From: Clostridia bacterium | GTDB lineage: Bacteria > Bacillota > Clostridia > Oscillospirales > CAG-382 | Direction of reading: 5' to 3' | NCBI GenBank assembly: GCA_017560085.1 | Contig: JAFYPA010000126.1 | Span: 1-52,155 of the forward strand | DNA length: 52,155 bases | Shown: piece after piece, positions 1 to 7,659 of the stretch | Numbering within the stretch: position 1 is the first letter of the stretch | How the letters are laid out: every line of letters begins with the position of its first letter | Notes under the pieces: generated by a model | What the model saw: only the letters and a program-made list of their open reading frames with translations | Databases searched by the model: none | Told to the model about the DNA's origin: nothing | Position numbers and translations under genes: made by a program

Positions 1-120
1 ATATCTGCTTATCTTATATTTCTTGCTTAATTCATTTTGGGAGCAACCGGCATTGTATTCAGATACAACCTTTTCTCTAATTCCTTGTGGATACTTTTTC
101 ATTCCTTTAATTCCTGACAT
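1..120 (-). CDS. IS3-type transposase OrfA, N-terminal fragment cut by window edge
   Basis: Forty codons run from an ATG at 120-118 off the left edge of the window. The peptide begins MSGIKGMKKYPQGIREKVV and continues into a helix-turn-helix-like segment (NELSKKYKISRY). This is the usual start of the small DNA-binding ORF of IS3/IS150-group insertion sequences. An AGGAGG ribosome site lies 7 bases upstream. Only the first helix region is visible, so family and completeness cannot be judged. A helix-turn-helix regulator is the alternative, but the lysine-rich KYPQGIREKVV opening favours a transposase. Confidence 0.72.
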   Translation of the reverse strand, partial: MSGIKGMKKYPQGIREKVVSEYNAGCSQNELSKKYKISRY

Positions 121-127
121 AACAAAA

Positions 128-160
128 CCTCCTATGGTATTGTTATTTTACCATAGGAGG
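128..160 (-). promoter_or_regulatory. Inverted repeat that buries the transposase ribosome site
   Basis: A perfect 10-bp inverted repeat (CCTCCTATGG at 128-137, CCATAGGAGG at 151-160) lies just upstream of the transposase start. Read on the minus strand, the 3' arm contains the AGGAGG ribosome site, so a transcript entering from outside would fold and hide it. Read on the plus strand, the hairpin is followed by TGCTTTTTTT and could act as a terminator. Both roles are known for insertion-sequence ends and both protect against read-through; which applies here is inference. Confidence 0.6.
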
Positions 161-224
161 TGCTTTTTTTCTATTGTCCGTTTTTACTGGACTTGTTCAA
201 TAGTACGGGTACTTTACTTTTTTG

Positions 225-371
225 TCAATCCTTCCAAAGAGAAGAAAGCGAATTCTCTATATCCTCGTCCTCTGCATCACGGATATCCTCAATTACTCTG
301 ATTCCCATATCCTGTGCACGCTGTCTTATATACTCTTGCTCCGATTTTCTTTTTCCTTGTGAGCTATACTA
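225..371 (-). pseudogene. Relic reading frame, C-terminal fragment of unknown gene
   Basis: An open frame on the minus strand encodes a charged tail (QGKRKSEQEYIRQRAQ, then DMGIRVIEDIRDAEDEDIE, ending SSLWKD) and stops at 225-227. It is closed upstream by TAG, with no credible start or ribosome site before the internal Met. It looks like the 3' end of a gene whose front was lost, next to an insertion-sequence end and a large hairpin. The composition is protein-like, but the stretch is short and no family is recognised. Confidence 0.3.
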
Positions 372-386
372 CAAAAGGGAGATTTC

Positions 387-442
387 GTCGCACTTTACGG
401 TTATATAGCGAATTTTAGCCGTAAAAATCTCTGCTGTGCGAC
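387..442. repeat. Long interrupted palindrome (hairpin)
   Basis: GTCGCAC (387-393) and TTTACGG (394-400) pair exactly with CCGTAAA (419-425) and GTGCGAC (436-442). This gives a 14-bp stem with a one-sided 10-base bulge and an 18-base loop. No T-run follows, so it is not an ordinary terminator. It could be a miniature mobile element, a recombinase target or a structured RNA. Confidence 0.45.
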
Positions 443-481
443 AAAATGCGATGAAAAACACTTCGTATGCTGATGCAAAGC

Positions 482-515
482 AAAAAAATCCGCCTCCCGA
501 AAAAGGGAAGCGGAT
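482..515 (-). terminator. Terminator of the GGGtGRT operon
   Basis: The arms at 488-498 and 505-515 (ATCCGC-TCCC type, one mismatch) are followed on the minus strand by a seven-T run (482-488). It sits 45 bases past the GGGtGRT stop codon. Confidence 0.85.
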
Positions 516-559
516 AAATCTTTTTATTGATTTTTTAACTTATACTTGGGTTTGGCTAA

Positions 560-1558
560 TTACTTTGCGGATTCTTCGATAGCAACCGCAACAGCAACTG
601 TAGCACCAACCATGGGGTTGTTACCCATGCCGATGAGACCCATCATTTCTACGTGCGCAGGAACAGAGGAAGAACCTGCAAACTGAGCGTCAGAGTGCAT
701 TCTGCCCATTGTATCTGTCATACCGTAGGAAGCGGGGCCTGCTGCCATGTTGTCGGGGTGGAGAGTTCTACCTGTACCACCGCCGGATGCAACGGAGAAG
801 TACTTAACACCGTTTTCTGTACACCACTTCTTGTAGGTACCTGCAACGGGGTGCTGGAATCTTGTGGGGTTGGTGGAGTTACCTGTGATGGATACACCAA
901 CGTTTTCAAGTCTCATGATTGCAACGCCTTCGGGAACGTTGTCAGCACCGTAGCACTTAACTTCGCCTCTGGGACCCTTGGAGTATCTTGTTTCGGATAC
1001 TACCTTAACTTCTTCTGCGTTTGCATCGAATTCGGTCTTTACATATGTGAAGCCGTTGATTCTGGAGATAATGAACGCTGCGTCCTTGCCGAGACCGTTA
1101 AGGATAACTCTGAGGGGCTTTGTTCTTACCTTGTTTGCGTTAAGAGCAATCTTGATTGCGCCTTCAGCTGCTGCGAAGGATTCGTGACCTGCGAGGAAGC
1201 AGAAGCACTCTGTTTCTTCGGAGAGAAGCATGGAAGCGAGGTTACCGTGGCCGAGACCAACCTTTCTGTTTTCAGCAACAGAGCCGTTGATACAGAAGGC
1301 CTGAAGACCGATACCGATTGCAGCTGCAGCGTCAGCAGCCTTTGTGCAGCCCTTCTTAATTGCGATGGCAGCACCAACTGTATATGCCCAAACTGCGTTT
1401 TCGAAGCAGATAGGCTGGGTTTCTCTTACGATCTTGTCGCAGTCGATACCCTTTGCAAGTGTGATTTCCTTACATTCTTCAACGGACTTGATTCCGTATT
1501 CGGCGAGAACTGCGTTGATCTTGTCAATACGTCTGCCGTAGTTTTCAAATAATGGCAT
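560..1558 (-). CDS. GGGtGRT protein
   Basis: 332 residues. The protein carries the signature that names its family, SGGGTGRTLHPDN, around residue 260. The family is known in anaerobic Firmicutes but has no established reaction. The sequence is soluble, glycine- and alanine-rich, with no signal peptide or membrane helix. It is the last gene of the cluster, 18 bases after a NifU/IscU-like scaffold gene. This pairing recurs in clostridia and suggests work on an iron-sulfur or metal-dependent step; that role is inference. The start ATG is supported by AAGGAGG upstream. A strong terminator follows at 482-515. Confidence 0.9.
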   Translation of the reverse strand: MPLFENYGRRIDKINAVLAEYGIKSVEECKEITLAKGIDCDKIVRETQPICFENAVWAYTVGAAIAIKKGCTKAADAAAAIGIGLQAFCINGSVAENRKVGLGHGNLASMLLSEETECFCFLAGHESFAAAEGAIKIALNANKVRTKPLRVILNGLGKDAAFIISRINGFTYVKTEFDANAEEVKVVSETRYSKGPRGEVKCYGADNVPEGVAIMRLENVGVSITGNSTNPTRFQHPVAGTYKKWCTENGVKYFSVASGGGTGRTLHPDNMAAGPASYGMTDTMGRMHSDAQFAGSSSVPAHVEMMGLIGMGNNPMVGATVAVAVAIEESAK

Positions 1559-1576
1559 CTTCAGTTCCTCCTTCTA

Positions 1577-2272
1577 TTAGTCTTTTCTGGGGTCGATGTA
1601 CTTTGCGGCTTCAGCGAATCTGCCGTAAGTACCCTTGGACTTTTCGTATGCTGCGTTGGGTTCGTCGCCCTTCTTGATGAAGTCAGTCATCTTTCCGAGG
1701 GATACGAATTCGTAACCGATAACCTGATCGTCTTCGTCAAGAGCCATTCTTGTAACGTAGCCTTCAGCCATTTCGAGGTATCTTACGCCCTTAGCCTTTG
1801 TGCCGTACATTGTACCAACCTGAGAACGAGCACCCTTACCGAGGTCTTCGAGGCCTGCGCCTACTGTAAGACCGTCTTCGGAGAAGGCGGACTGTGAACG
1901 ACCGTAAACAATCTGGAGGAAGAGCTCTCTCATTGCTGTGTTGATAGCGTCACAAACGAGGTCTGTGTTGAGAGCTTCGAGGATTGTCTTGCCCTGAAGG
2001 ATTTCAGCAGCCATAGCTGCGGAGTGTGTCATACCGGAGCAGCCGATTGTTTCAACGAGTGCTTCTTCGATGATACCTTCCTTGATGTTGAGGGAAAGCT
2101 TGCATGCGCCCTGCTGAGGAGCACACCAGCCGATACCGTGTGTGAAGCCGGAAATGTCCTTGATTTCCTTAGCCTGTACCCATTTGCCTTCTTCGGGAAT
2201 GGGAGCGGGACCGTGGTTGGGGCCCTTGGCTACGCAACACATTGATTCTACTTCATGTGAGTAATTAATCAT
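1577..2272 (-). CDS. NifU/IscU-like iron-sulfur cluster scaffold protein
   Basis: 231 residues. The central part follows the IscU/NifU-N plan: WCAPQQGACKLSL, then ETIGCSGMTHSAAMAAEIL followed by GKTILEAL, then LVCDAINTAM. This supplies three separated cysteines at the places where the family holds a nascent cluster. The N-terminal MCCVAKG and the 90-residue C-terminal extension are absent from ordinary IscU. The extension includes YGTKAKGVRYLEMAEGYVTR, so this is the longer type paired with GGGtGRT proteins. No cysteine desulfurase is nearby, so it probably serves a dedicated client. AAAGGAG precedes the start. Confidence 0.82.
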   Translation of the reverse strand: MINYSHEVESMCCVAKGPNHGPAPIPEEGKWVQAKEIKDISGFTHGIGWCAPQQGACKLSLNIKEGIIEEALVETIGCSGMTHSAAMAAEILQGKTILEALNTDLVCDAINTAMRELFLQIVYGRSQSAFSEDGLTVGAGLEDLGKGARSQVGTMYGTKAKGVRYLEMAEGYVTRMALDEDDQVIGYEFVSLGKMTDFIKKGDEPNAAYEKSKGTYGRFAEAAKYIDPRKD

Positions 2273-2310
2273 TGTCTTATATCTCCTTTAAAAATTTTTT
2301 CAAAATTTTG

Positions 2311-2533
2311 GTGAATAGTTAATAGTGAAACAGACCTTCGGTCTTAATGAATAGTTATTGTCGGTTTCTTCGAAACCCTCATTTAATTGAAACGGGATCA
2401 AAATGAATCCTTCGGATGAAGCTTTGTTCGTTTTTGCTGAAATAGTTCCAATTATTACCCCGTAATTTAAAATAAATAATGTAAATTGCGAAGCAATTAT
2501 CCAAAACTATTCACTATTCACTATTCATTTATC
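2311..2533. repeat. Intergenic repeat cassette with tandem octamers at both ends
   Basis: The 266-bp gap between pduL and the scaffold gene is bounded by inverted copies of an octamer-type repeat. GTGAATAGTTAATAGTGAA lies near 2311, and three ACTATTC-type units occupy about 2507-2528. The interior holds small hairpins (AGACCTTCGGTCT, GGTTTCTTCGAAACC) and no reading frame. It looks like a non-coding repeat element inserted within the cluster. Confidence 0.55.
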
Positions 2534-2538
2534 ACTAT

Positions 2539-3114
2539 TTATGCAATAATCTCGCCCATCATGCCGGGTGTGCAGCCTGCAGCGTTGGATTCGTCTGTGT
2601 CAACGTGCATAGCGGGAGCAAACTTGTCGGAAACACGAACTACAACATCACCGAAGATGTTGCTTCTGCCGTCGGATACAACCTTAACCTGAACAATCTG
2701 CTTGTCAGCAACGCCGAACTTTTCAGCGGAAGCTGTGTCGAGGTGGATGTGTCTCTTTGCTGCGATAACGCCTTCGTTTATTGTAACCTCTCCGCAGGGA
2801 CCAACGAGTGTGCAAGCGCCTGTGCCTGCGATATCGCCGGATTCACGAACGGGAGCATCAACGCCGATGCTTCTTGCGTCTGTGAGGGAGATTTCAACCT
2901 GAGTTGCGGGTCTTTCGGGACCGAGAACGGAAACTCCTGCGAGCTCCTTCTTTGCGCCCTTAACGGTTACTCTTTCTTCGCAAGCGAACTGACCGGGCTG
3001 TGAAAGATCCTTCTTCTTTGTGAGCTCGTGACCCTTACCGAAAAGGATTTCAACGTGTTCACGGGAAAGGTGCACGTGACGTGCGCTTGTTTCAACAAGA
3101 ACTGTGTTTGCCAT
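2539..3114 (-). CDS. pduL: Phosphate propanoyltransferase / phosphotransacylase PduL
   Basis: 191 residues, about the size of core PduL. It interconverts acyl-CoA and acyl-phosphate with free CoA (propanoyl or acetyl). The zinc-binding and active-site pattern of two PduL half-domains is clear: ARHVHLS near the N-terminus, AKRHIHLD in the middle and PAMHVDTDESNAAG at the C-terminus. It lacks an N-terminal microcompartment-targeting helix, and no shell protein gene is visible. It is therefore more likely a free cytosolic phosphotransacetylase-type enzyme. It is first in the cluster, with its own promoter at 3204-3232 and an AAAGGAG ribosome site. Confidence 0.93.
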   Translation of the reverse strand: MANTVLVETSARHVHLSREHVEILFGKGHELTKKKDLSQPGQFACEERVTVKGAKKELAGVSVLGPERPATQVEISLTDARSIGVDAPVRESGDIAGTGACTLVGPCGEVTINEGVIAAKRHIHLDTASAEKFGVADKQIVQVKVVSDGRSNIFGDVVVRVSDKFAPAMHVDTDESNAAGCTPGMMGEIIA

Positions 3115-3203
3115 TTTTCTTTCTCCTTTATATTATGTATTTTTTAAACGGAATAATTCATCGGACATATCCGCAAATCGGATTACATCCTGTTCCACCT
3201 TGT

Positions 3204-3232
3204 AGTATAACATATATATTGTAAATTGTAAA
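3204..3232 (-). promoter_or_regulatory. Promoter of pduL
   Basis: On the minus strand TTTACA (3232-3227) and TATACT (3209-3204) are separated by 17 bp. The predicted start leaves a leader of about 80 bases before pduL. Confidence 0.7.
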
Positions 3233-3420
3233 GGGGGAAATGTTAATTTTTTGACTAATGGGGTGAAATTCGGTGGATTATACAAATATCCGTCTGCGAA
3301 AACAAAAATCATACACCTTTTTACAACCGACACGACTGCATTGTGTGATATACATTTCTCCTTGCGAAAAATATTACAAATTCCACGAACTATATTGCAC
3401 CTTTTCCTTCCCCTTCTCCC

Positions 3421-3450
3421 TTGCAAACACCCCTGCTTCGGTGGTATAAT
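3421..3450 (+). promoter_or_regulatory. Promoter of the TIM-barrel isomerase gene
   Basis: TTGCAA (3421-3426) and a perfect TATAAT (3445-3450) are separated by 18 bp, 33 bases ahead of the start codon. The -35 element is weak. Positions 3233-3420 show no gene or other clear signal. Confidence 0.55.
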
Positions 3451-3482
3451 TTAATACAAGAAAAATCAAAGGACGAAATCAA

Positions 3483-4283
3483 ATGAACATAGGAATGAAC
3501 ATCCACGGCGGTATGTCACACGAAAGAATCGCCACTCTTCTGAAGAAAAACAACGTAACTCATACCTTCATAATGTCGGATACCGAGGACTTCGACAACG
3601 CTGTAAAGCACTACCTCGACAACGGAATCACCCTTGATACACTCCACGCTCCCTTCAAAGGGATAAACGCTATGTGGGGTGAGGACGAGCAGGCGGGAAA
3701 TGCTATGCTCGCAAGGCTTTTTGACAGCGTTGACAAATGTGCGAAATACGGCATCCCCGTGACCATAATCCACGTTTCAAGCGGAAGACCCATGCCTGAG
3801 ATTTCCGAGGCGGGAGTGAGAAGATATACAGAGCTTTTTGAATATGCAGAGAAAAACGGCGTTAAGGTTGCCCTTGAAAATCTTCGTTATATTGAAAACC
3901 TCAGGTACTTTTTCGACAGATACGACCACCCCGTTTTCTGCTGGGACACGGGACACGAAAACTGCTATACCGACGGAATAAAGCATATGGAGCTCTTCGG
4001 TGACCGTCTTGGCGCTCTTCATATCCACGACAACAGATGCGTGTGGGACAGCGATGACCATATGCTCCCCTATGACGGTGCGATTGACTTTGAGGAGGTT
4101 GCACAGCACATTGCCAAGAGCGGATACGATGGCACGGTGATGCTTGAAATCTGCAGAAGCGCTTCTGTTGACGGCAAGAATTTCTACGAGGGTCTTACCG
4201 ATGAGGAATATGTCGAAAAGGCGGTAAGGGCGGCAAGGAGAATCGCCGACAGAATTGAGGAAATAAGAAAAGAAAGCAAATAA
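3483..4283 (+). CDS. Sugar phosphate isomerase/epimerase (xylose isomerase-like TIM barrel)
   Basis: 266 residues, the normal length for this family. The metal-ligand positions are all present in order: Glu in VALENLRY, Asp and His in CWDTGHEN, His in ALHIHDNR and Glu in TVMLEICRSA. It is therefore probably an active metal-dependent isomerase or epimerase of a sugar or inositol derivative; the substrate cannot be read. It is a single-gene unit with its own promoter and terminator. AAAGGA precedes the ATG. Confidence 0.85.
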   Translation: MNIGMNIHGGMSHERIATLLKKNNVTHTFIMSDTEDFDNAVKHYLDNGITLDTLHAPFKGINAMWGEDEQAGNAMLARLFDSVDKCAKYGIPVTIIHVSSGRPMPEISEAGVRRYTELFEYAEKNGVKVALENLRYIENLRYFFDRYDHPVFCWDTGHENCYTDGIKHMELFGDRLGALHIHDNRCVWDSDDHMLPYDGAIDFEEVAQHIAKSGYDGTVMLEICRSASVDGKNFYEGLTDEEYVEKAVRAARRIADRIEEIRKESK

Positions 4284-4294
4284 GCAAAAGCAAA

Positions 4295-4330
4295 CGGACG
4301 TGTATCATACCGAGGTACACGTCCGGTTTT
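4295..4330 (+). terminator. Terminator after the isomerase gene
   Basis: Perfect 10-bp arms CGGACGTGTA (4295-4304) and TACACGTCCG (4316-4325) are followed by GTTTTTA. It may also stop the converging minus-strand unit, though the T-tract on that side is poor. Confidence 0.85.
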
Positions 4331-4332
4331 TA

Positions 4333-4650
4333 TTATTCGGGAAGCTTGCCTGTTTCAAAATGAGTGTGCTTTACGGTCCACTGCTTCATTTTGATTCCCA
4401 TCCAGAAGCCGTAGATTCCGAATGTGATAAGAGTAAGCAGAAGCCACTTTATGTAGTTGCCGAAAAGCTGCATTCCCGTACCGTCAAAGCGGAGCTTCTG
4501 TCCGTCTATGTAGGTGTGGCTTGCCGTCCATCTCTCCTTCATACACAGAGCCCAGGGTGCGCCGAGACCGAGTGTGATAAAGCAAAGAAGCCACATAAGA
4601 ATGCTGATGCCGATAAGTCCGAGAAGTCCGCCCGTGAATTTTGATTCCAT
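4333..4650 (-). CDS. Small two-helix membrane protein, DUF898-like
   Basis: 105 residues with two hydrophobic hairpin segments (about 8-35 and 66-88). The pattern GLGAPWALCMKERW ... TYIDGQKLRFDGTG ... LLTLITFGIYGFW matches the repeated unit of DUF898 membrane proteins. Those proteins usually carry several such units; this one has about one. Function unknown. It follows the GH42-like gene on the same strand after 35 bp and is probably co-transcribed with it. Confidence 0.6.
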   Translation of the reverse strand: MESKFTGGLLGLIGISILMWLLCFITLGLGAPWALCMKERWTASHTYIDGQKLRFDGTGMQLFGNYIKWLLLTLITFGIYGFWMGIKMKQWTVKHTHFETGKLPE

Positions 4651-4685
4651 AATATTTTCCTTTCCGCCGTTTTACGGCATAAAAA

Positions 4686-6611
4686 TTACTTTATTAAAAG
4701 CACCGCGGGATAGCAGGTCTCACATCTTACGTTGAAGGAATATATTCCCTCTCCCATATCGGAAAATTCAACCACCGTTTCGCTTCCGTCGGGGTTCAGG
4801 ATTTTTGCCTCGGCAGGCTTCTTTTCAAGGTAAAGAGTAAGCTCATCCATCGGGTCTGTGCTCATAACCATTGTGTATGCGAGAAGTCTTCCGTCGGGGA
4901 GTGTTCCCGCACGGAAAAGCACCTCGTTGTCGCCGTGGTAGTATGCGGGGAGTGCGTTTGCTCTTTTAAGGAGCGTTATAAATTGCTTTTTTCTTGTCTC
5001 GTTGAGGAATGCGAAGCCCTCCATATAGTTGAACTCGGCTCTCGGTGTTCCGCAGTATACAACGGAAATTTTTCCGCCTCTGTCGAAAACCGTTACCGCA
5101 GGTGCGAGAAGCCTTGCCTTTTCGTCCTCACGAAGGAAATTATATGTGAGAATTTCCGTACCCTCAAAGGGAATAAGCTTTTTGTGGTTCTTCTGGCTTG
5201 TACAGTAGAAGTCCGCCGTGCCGTCAAAGCTTTCACCGCTGACGTTGCCCAGATCCCATTCGGCGATGTCCGTGCCAAGGTATTTTCCGAAGCCTCTTTC
5301 AATAAGGTCAAGTGCCGCATCGGAGGACACGAAAACAGAGCCGTCGAAGGCTTTCTCTATCTGTTCATCCGACATATCTCTGACAATTGTACCGTCAAGG
5401 AAGCTTGCCTCTGAGCTTTGCGCGGAGAAATAGAACGGAATGCCCATTCTTTCAATGGCGTGAGTTACCCACGAGTTTCCGCCGTAAACGTGAGAGCCTA
5501 TTCTTATATCGCTGTACGGTCTTATTGCTATGCGGGAATTTACGCCGTGCCACTTTATATTTTTTGCATATTCGGAAATCTTACGGTAAAATCCGCTGTG
5601 CTTTGCAAGTATATTTCTGTGGGAAACACCGCTGTCGTATTCTCCGAGGGTGAATCTTGTTATCCAGTGCTTTGCGCCCGTAAGACCCTCAAGCAAGGAT
5701 GCGGTATACTGTGCGTGAAGGTATCTTGAGCTTTTTCCGTATCTGTTGAAGGGAATGGTGTCCGTTTCGGCAATAAGTATATCAACGCCGTTTGCACGGA
5801 GCTTTGCCGCGGATATTGCCGCTCTCGACATACAGTTTGAGAATTCACGAAGGTTTTTTGGTGCATATGAGCCGTTGGGTACTCTTGCAATACTCGGATT
5901 TCCCTTGCCCGCAAAAATACGGCTTGTTCTTGAGGGAATATCGTTTTCGTTGCCGTTTACGCAGACTATGCCCTGAATCGTGGGGTCTACGCTGTCAACG
6001 GCTTCACGGAATTTTTTCGCTGTGTTTTCAAGCGTTTCGCTCTGGATTTTAAGATAAGAGAGGACAAGCTTGTCGTCTACAGGGTGGGAATATATATACT
6101 CACGAAGCTCCTCACGGGTCATGGAAATGCCCGTTTCCCTGCGGAATTTTTCAAGGTGATATGGGCAGGCACAGCCCATTGTGTGGTGGAGCATTATCCG
6201 AAAGTCATCGTCCAGCATAATTGCGCTCGGATGCTCGGATGCAATACGCTTTAAAACATCGCAGAAATGCTGTACGAATCCCTCATCCTCGGGACAGCAG
6301 ACAAACATTTCCTTTCCGTCCGAGAGGTTTATCATTCTCTGAAAGGGATTAGGCGTTATAGTGTATCCGTGACCGAGACACGCCTGAACAAGCACGCCGG
6401 TTTTTACGCCGTACTTATCAAGCTCCTTTTTGAATCTTGCGTAAAGCTCGCACATAGGTCCGACCTTGTCCCACACGGGATTTCCCTCGGGAACAAGAGT
6501 CATTTTGAAAAGCGGAACCGTGCTTATATCCTTTTCGTACTGCTCCTTTACATCGGCGAGAATCGTGTCGAAATTCTTTTCGGTAAGGGGCATAATTGAG
6601 TATGTGTACAT
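4686..6611 (-). CDS. GH42-like glycoside hydrolase (clan A TIM barrel)
   Basis: 641 residues counted from the ATG at 6611, which has AAAGGAG 8 bases upstream; an earlier in-frame GTG overlaps that site and is less likely. The protein is cytoplasmic, without a signal peptide. The segment GCACPYHLEKF resembles the metal-binding cysteine stretch of GH42 beta-galactosidases. ILIAETDTIPFNRYG places a Glu where the nucleophile would be, and the C-terminal third is a beta-rich accessory part. Substrate unknown. It lies 35 bp after an AraC regulator on the same strand, the usual arrangement for an inducible sugar-utilisation enzyme. The family assignment is by overall look, not by alignment. Confidence 0.55.
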   Translation of the reverse strand: MYTYSIMPLTEKNFDTILADVKEQYEKDISTVPLFKMTLVPEGNPVWDKVGPMCELYARFKKELDKYGVKTGVLVQACLGHGYTITPNPFQRMINLSDGKEMFVCCPEDEGFVQHFCDVLKRIASEHPSAIMLDDDFRIMLHHTMGCACPYHLEKFRRETGISMTREELREYIYSHPVDDKLVLSYLKIQSETLENTAKKFREAVDSVDPTIQGIVCVNGNENDIPSRTSRIFAGKGNPSIARVPNGSYAPKNLREFSNCMSRAAISAAKLRANGVDILIAETDTIPFNRYGKSSRYLHAQYTASLLEGLTGAKHWITRFTLGEYDSGVSHRNILAKHSGFYRKISEYAKNIKWHGVNSRIAIRPYSDIRIGSHVYGGNSWVTHAIERMGIPFYFSAQSSEASFLDGTIVRDMSDEQIEKAFDGSVFVSSDAALDLIERGFGKYLGTDIAEWDLGNVSGESFDGTADFYCTSQKNHKKLIPFEGTEILTYNFLREDEKARLLAPAVTVFDRGGKISVVYCGTPRAEFNYMEGFAFLNETRKKQFITLLKRANALPAYYHGDNEVLFRAGTLPDGRLLAYTMVMSTDPMDELTLYLEKKPAEAKILNPDGSETVVEFSDMGEGIYSFNVRCETCYPAVLLIK

Positions 6612-6646
6612 AAGTGTCACTCCTTTTTTGGGTAGTATGGGATAAG

Positions 6647-7492
6647 TTATGTGCCGTTTCTGCCGGTGCTTCTGTATTTTTTCGGAGATGCTCCGAATTT
6701 TCTTGTAAATGCCTTTGTAAAATATCCGGGCTCGCAGAAGCCGAGGGTGTTGGAGATTTCTCCCACGGTGAATTCCGTTGTCAGAAGAAGCTCGGAGGCA
6801 TCGTTCAGCCGTTTTTCCAGCATATATTTTCCCGGCGTCACGCCGAATTTGCGCTTGAACTGCTCGATAAGATACCGCTGACTTATGTGGAAATGCTCCG
6901 CGGTCTGCTCTACGGTTATGCCGTCACGCATAAAGAGGTCGAGGTATCCCTTGATTTTATCCGCAAAATCGTCGGCGCTGTTGCCATCGCTTCCCCTTTG
7001 GTTTTTCTGCGGAAAAAGAACATACATTACATCCATAAAGGCGTGGGAATCGCGCTCGGTCTCTATGCCGTTTTTTTCTATGCTTTTAAGAAGCCTTTCT
7101 ATTGCCGTGTAGGAATTTCTTTTTATAACGGAAATTTTTTCATCGCCCAGAAGAAGCGAAAGTGTGGACTCCGCAAAGGCTCCCGTTACGGTAAACCAGA
7201 GCTTTACATACGGGTCTGCACTGTCGGAATAATATTTTACCTTAAAGCCCGAGCGAATCACAACCGAATCACCCTTTTCCACATTGTACAGCTTTCCGTC
7301 GTGCTCGATGTAGCCCTTGCCGTCAACTATGTATTCGATAAGGTTTCTTTCGGGGCGCTTTATGGTTACAAAATAGTCCTTGTTTCTATAGGTTATACCG
7401 CAGGAGGCAACGGCGAAAAATGCCGACTCCGACACATCTACGTCGTTTATAACCGTTCCCTTCAGATGAAGCTTTTTGCCCAAAAACAGCAC
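6647..7492 (-). CDS. AraC-family transcriptional regulator
   Basis: About 280 residues. The N-terminal half is a cupin-like sensor (KGYIEHDGKLYNVEKGDSVV). The C-terminal 100 residues hold the two AraC helix-turn-helices (TVEQTAEHFHISQRYLIEQF and TVGEISNTLGFCEPGYFTKA). The first in-frame start is GTG at 7492, but GAGAGGTG there looks like the ribosome site of a TTG at 7483; the start is therefore uncertain by three codons. It is divergent from the giant secreted-protein gene and upstream of the GH42-like enzyme, so either may be its target. Confidence 0.9.
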   Translation of the reverse strand: MLFLGKKLHLKGTVINDVDVSESAFFAVASCGITYRNKDYFVTIKRPERNLIEYIVDGKGYIEHDGKLYNVEKGDSVVIRSGFKVKYYSDSADPYVKLWFTVTGAFAESTLSLLLGDEKISVIKRNSYTAIERLLKSIEKNGIETERDSHAFMDVMYVLFPQKNQRGSDGNSADDFADKIKGYLDLFMRDGITVEQTAEHFHISQRYLIEQFKRKFGVTPGKYMLEKRLNDASELLLTTEFTVGEISNTLGFCEPGYFTKAFTRKFGASPKKYRSTGRNGT

Positions 7493-7512
7493 CTCTCTTT
7501 CGTTCCGTATTC

Positions 7513-7541
7513 AATATAGCAGAATATTTACCGCTTGTCAA
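7513..7541 (-). promoter_or_regulatory. Promoter of the AraC / GH42-like operon
   Basis: On the minus strand TTGACA (7541-7536) and TATATT (7518-7513) are separated by 17 bp, directly ahead of the regulator gene. On the plus side the giant gene has a TATAAT at 7608-7613 with no good -35, as is common for activator-dependent promoters. Confidence 0.75.
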
Positions 7542-7659
7542 TAAGCAAATCAAGAAAACTCCATTTTATTGGGTAAAAAATTTATTCCGTTTTTACTTAT
7601 TTATATATATAATGAGACTAAGGAAATATCCGAAAAAATATTTTCAAAGGAGAATTATC

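Noticed and set aside
653..1552. 299-codon open frame antisense to the GGGtGRT gene
   Set aside because: Cysteine-rich, low-complexity translation, no ribosome site, and fully shadowed by a recognisable gene; it arises from codon bias.
560..3114. Bacterial microcompartment locus
   Set aside because: PduL has no targeting peptide and no shell or signature-enzyme gene is present.
3133..3426. 97-codon minus-strand frame upstream of pduL
   Set aside because: It overlaps the pduL promoter, lacks a ribosome site and has no protein-like pattern.
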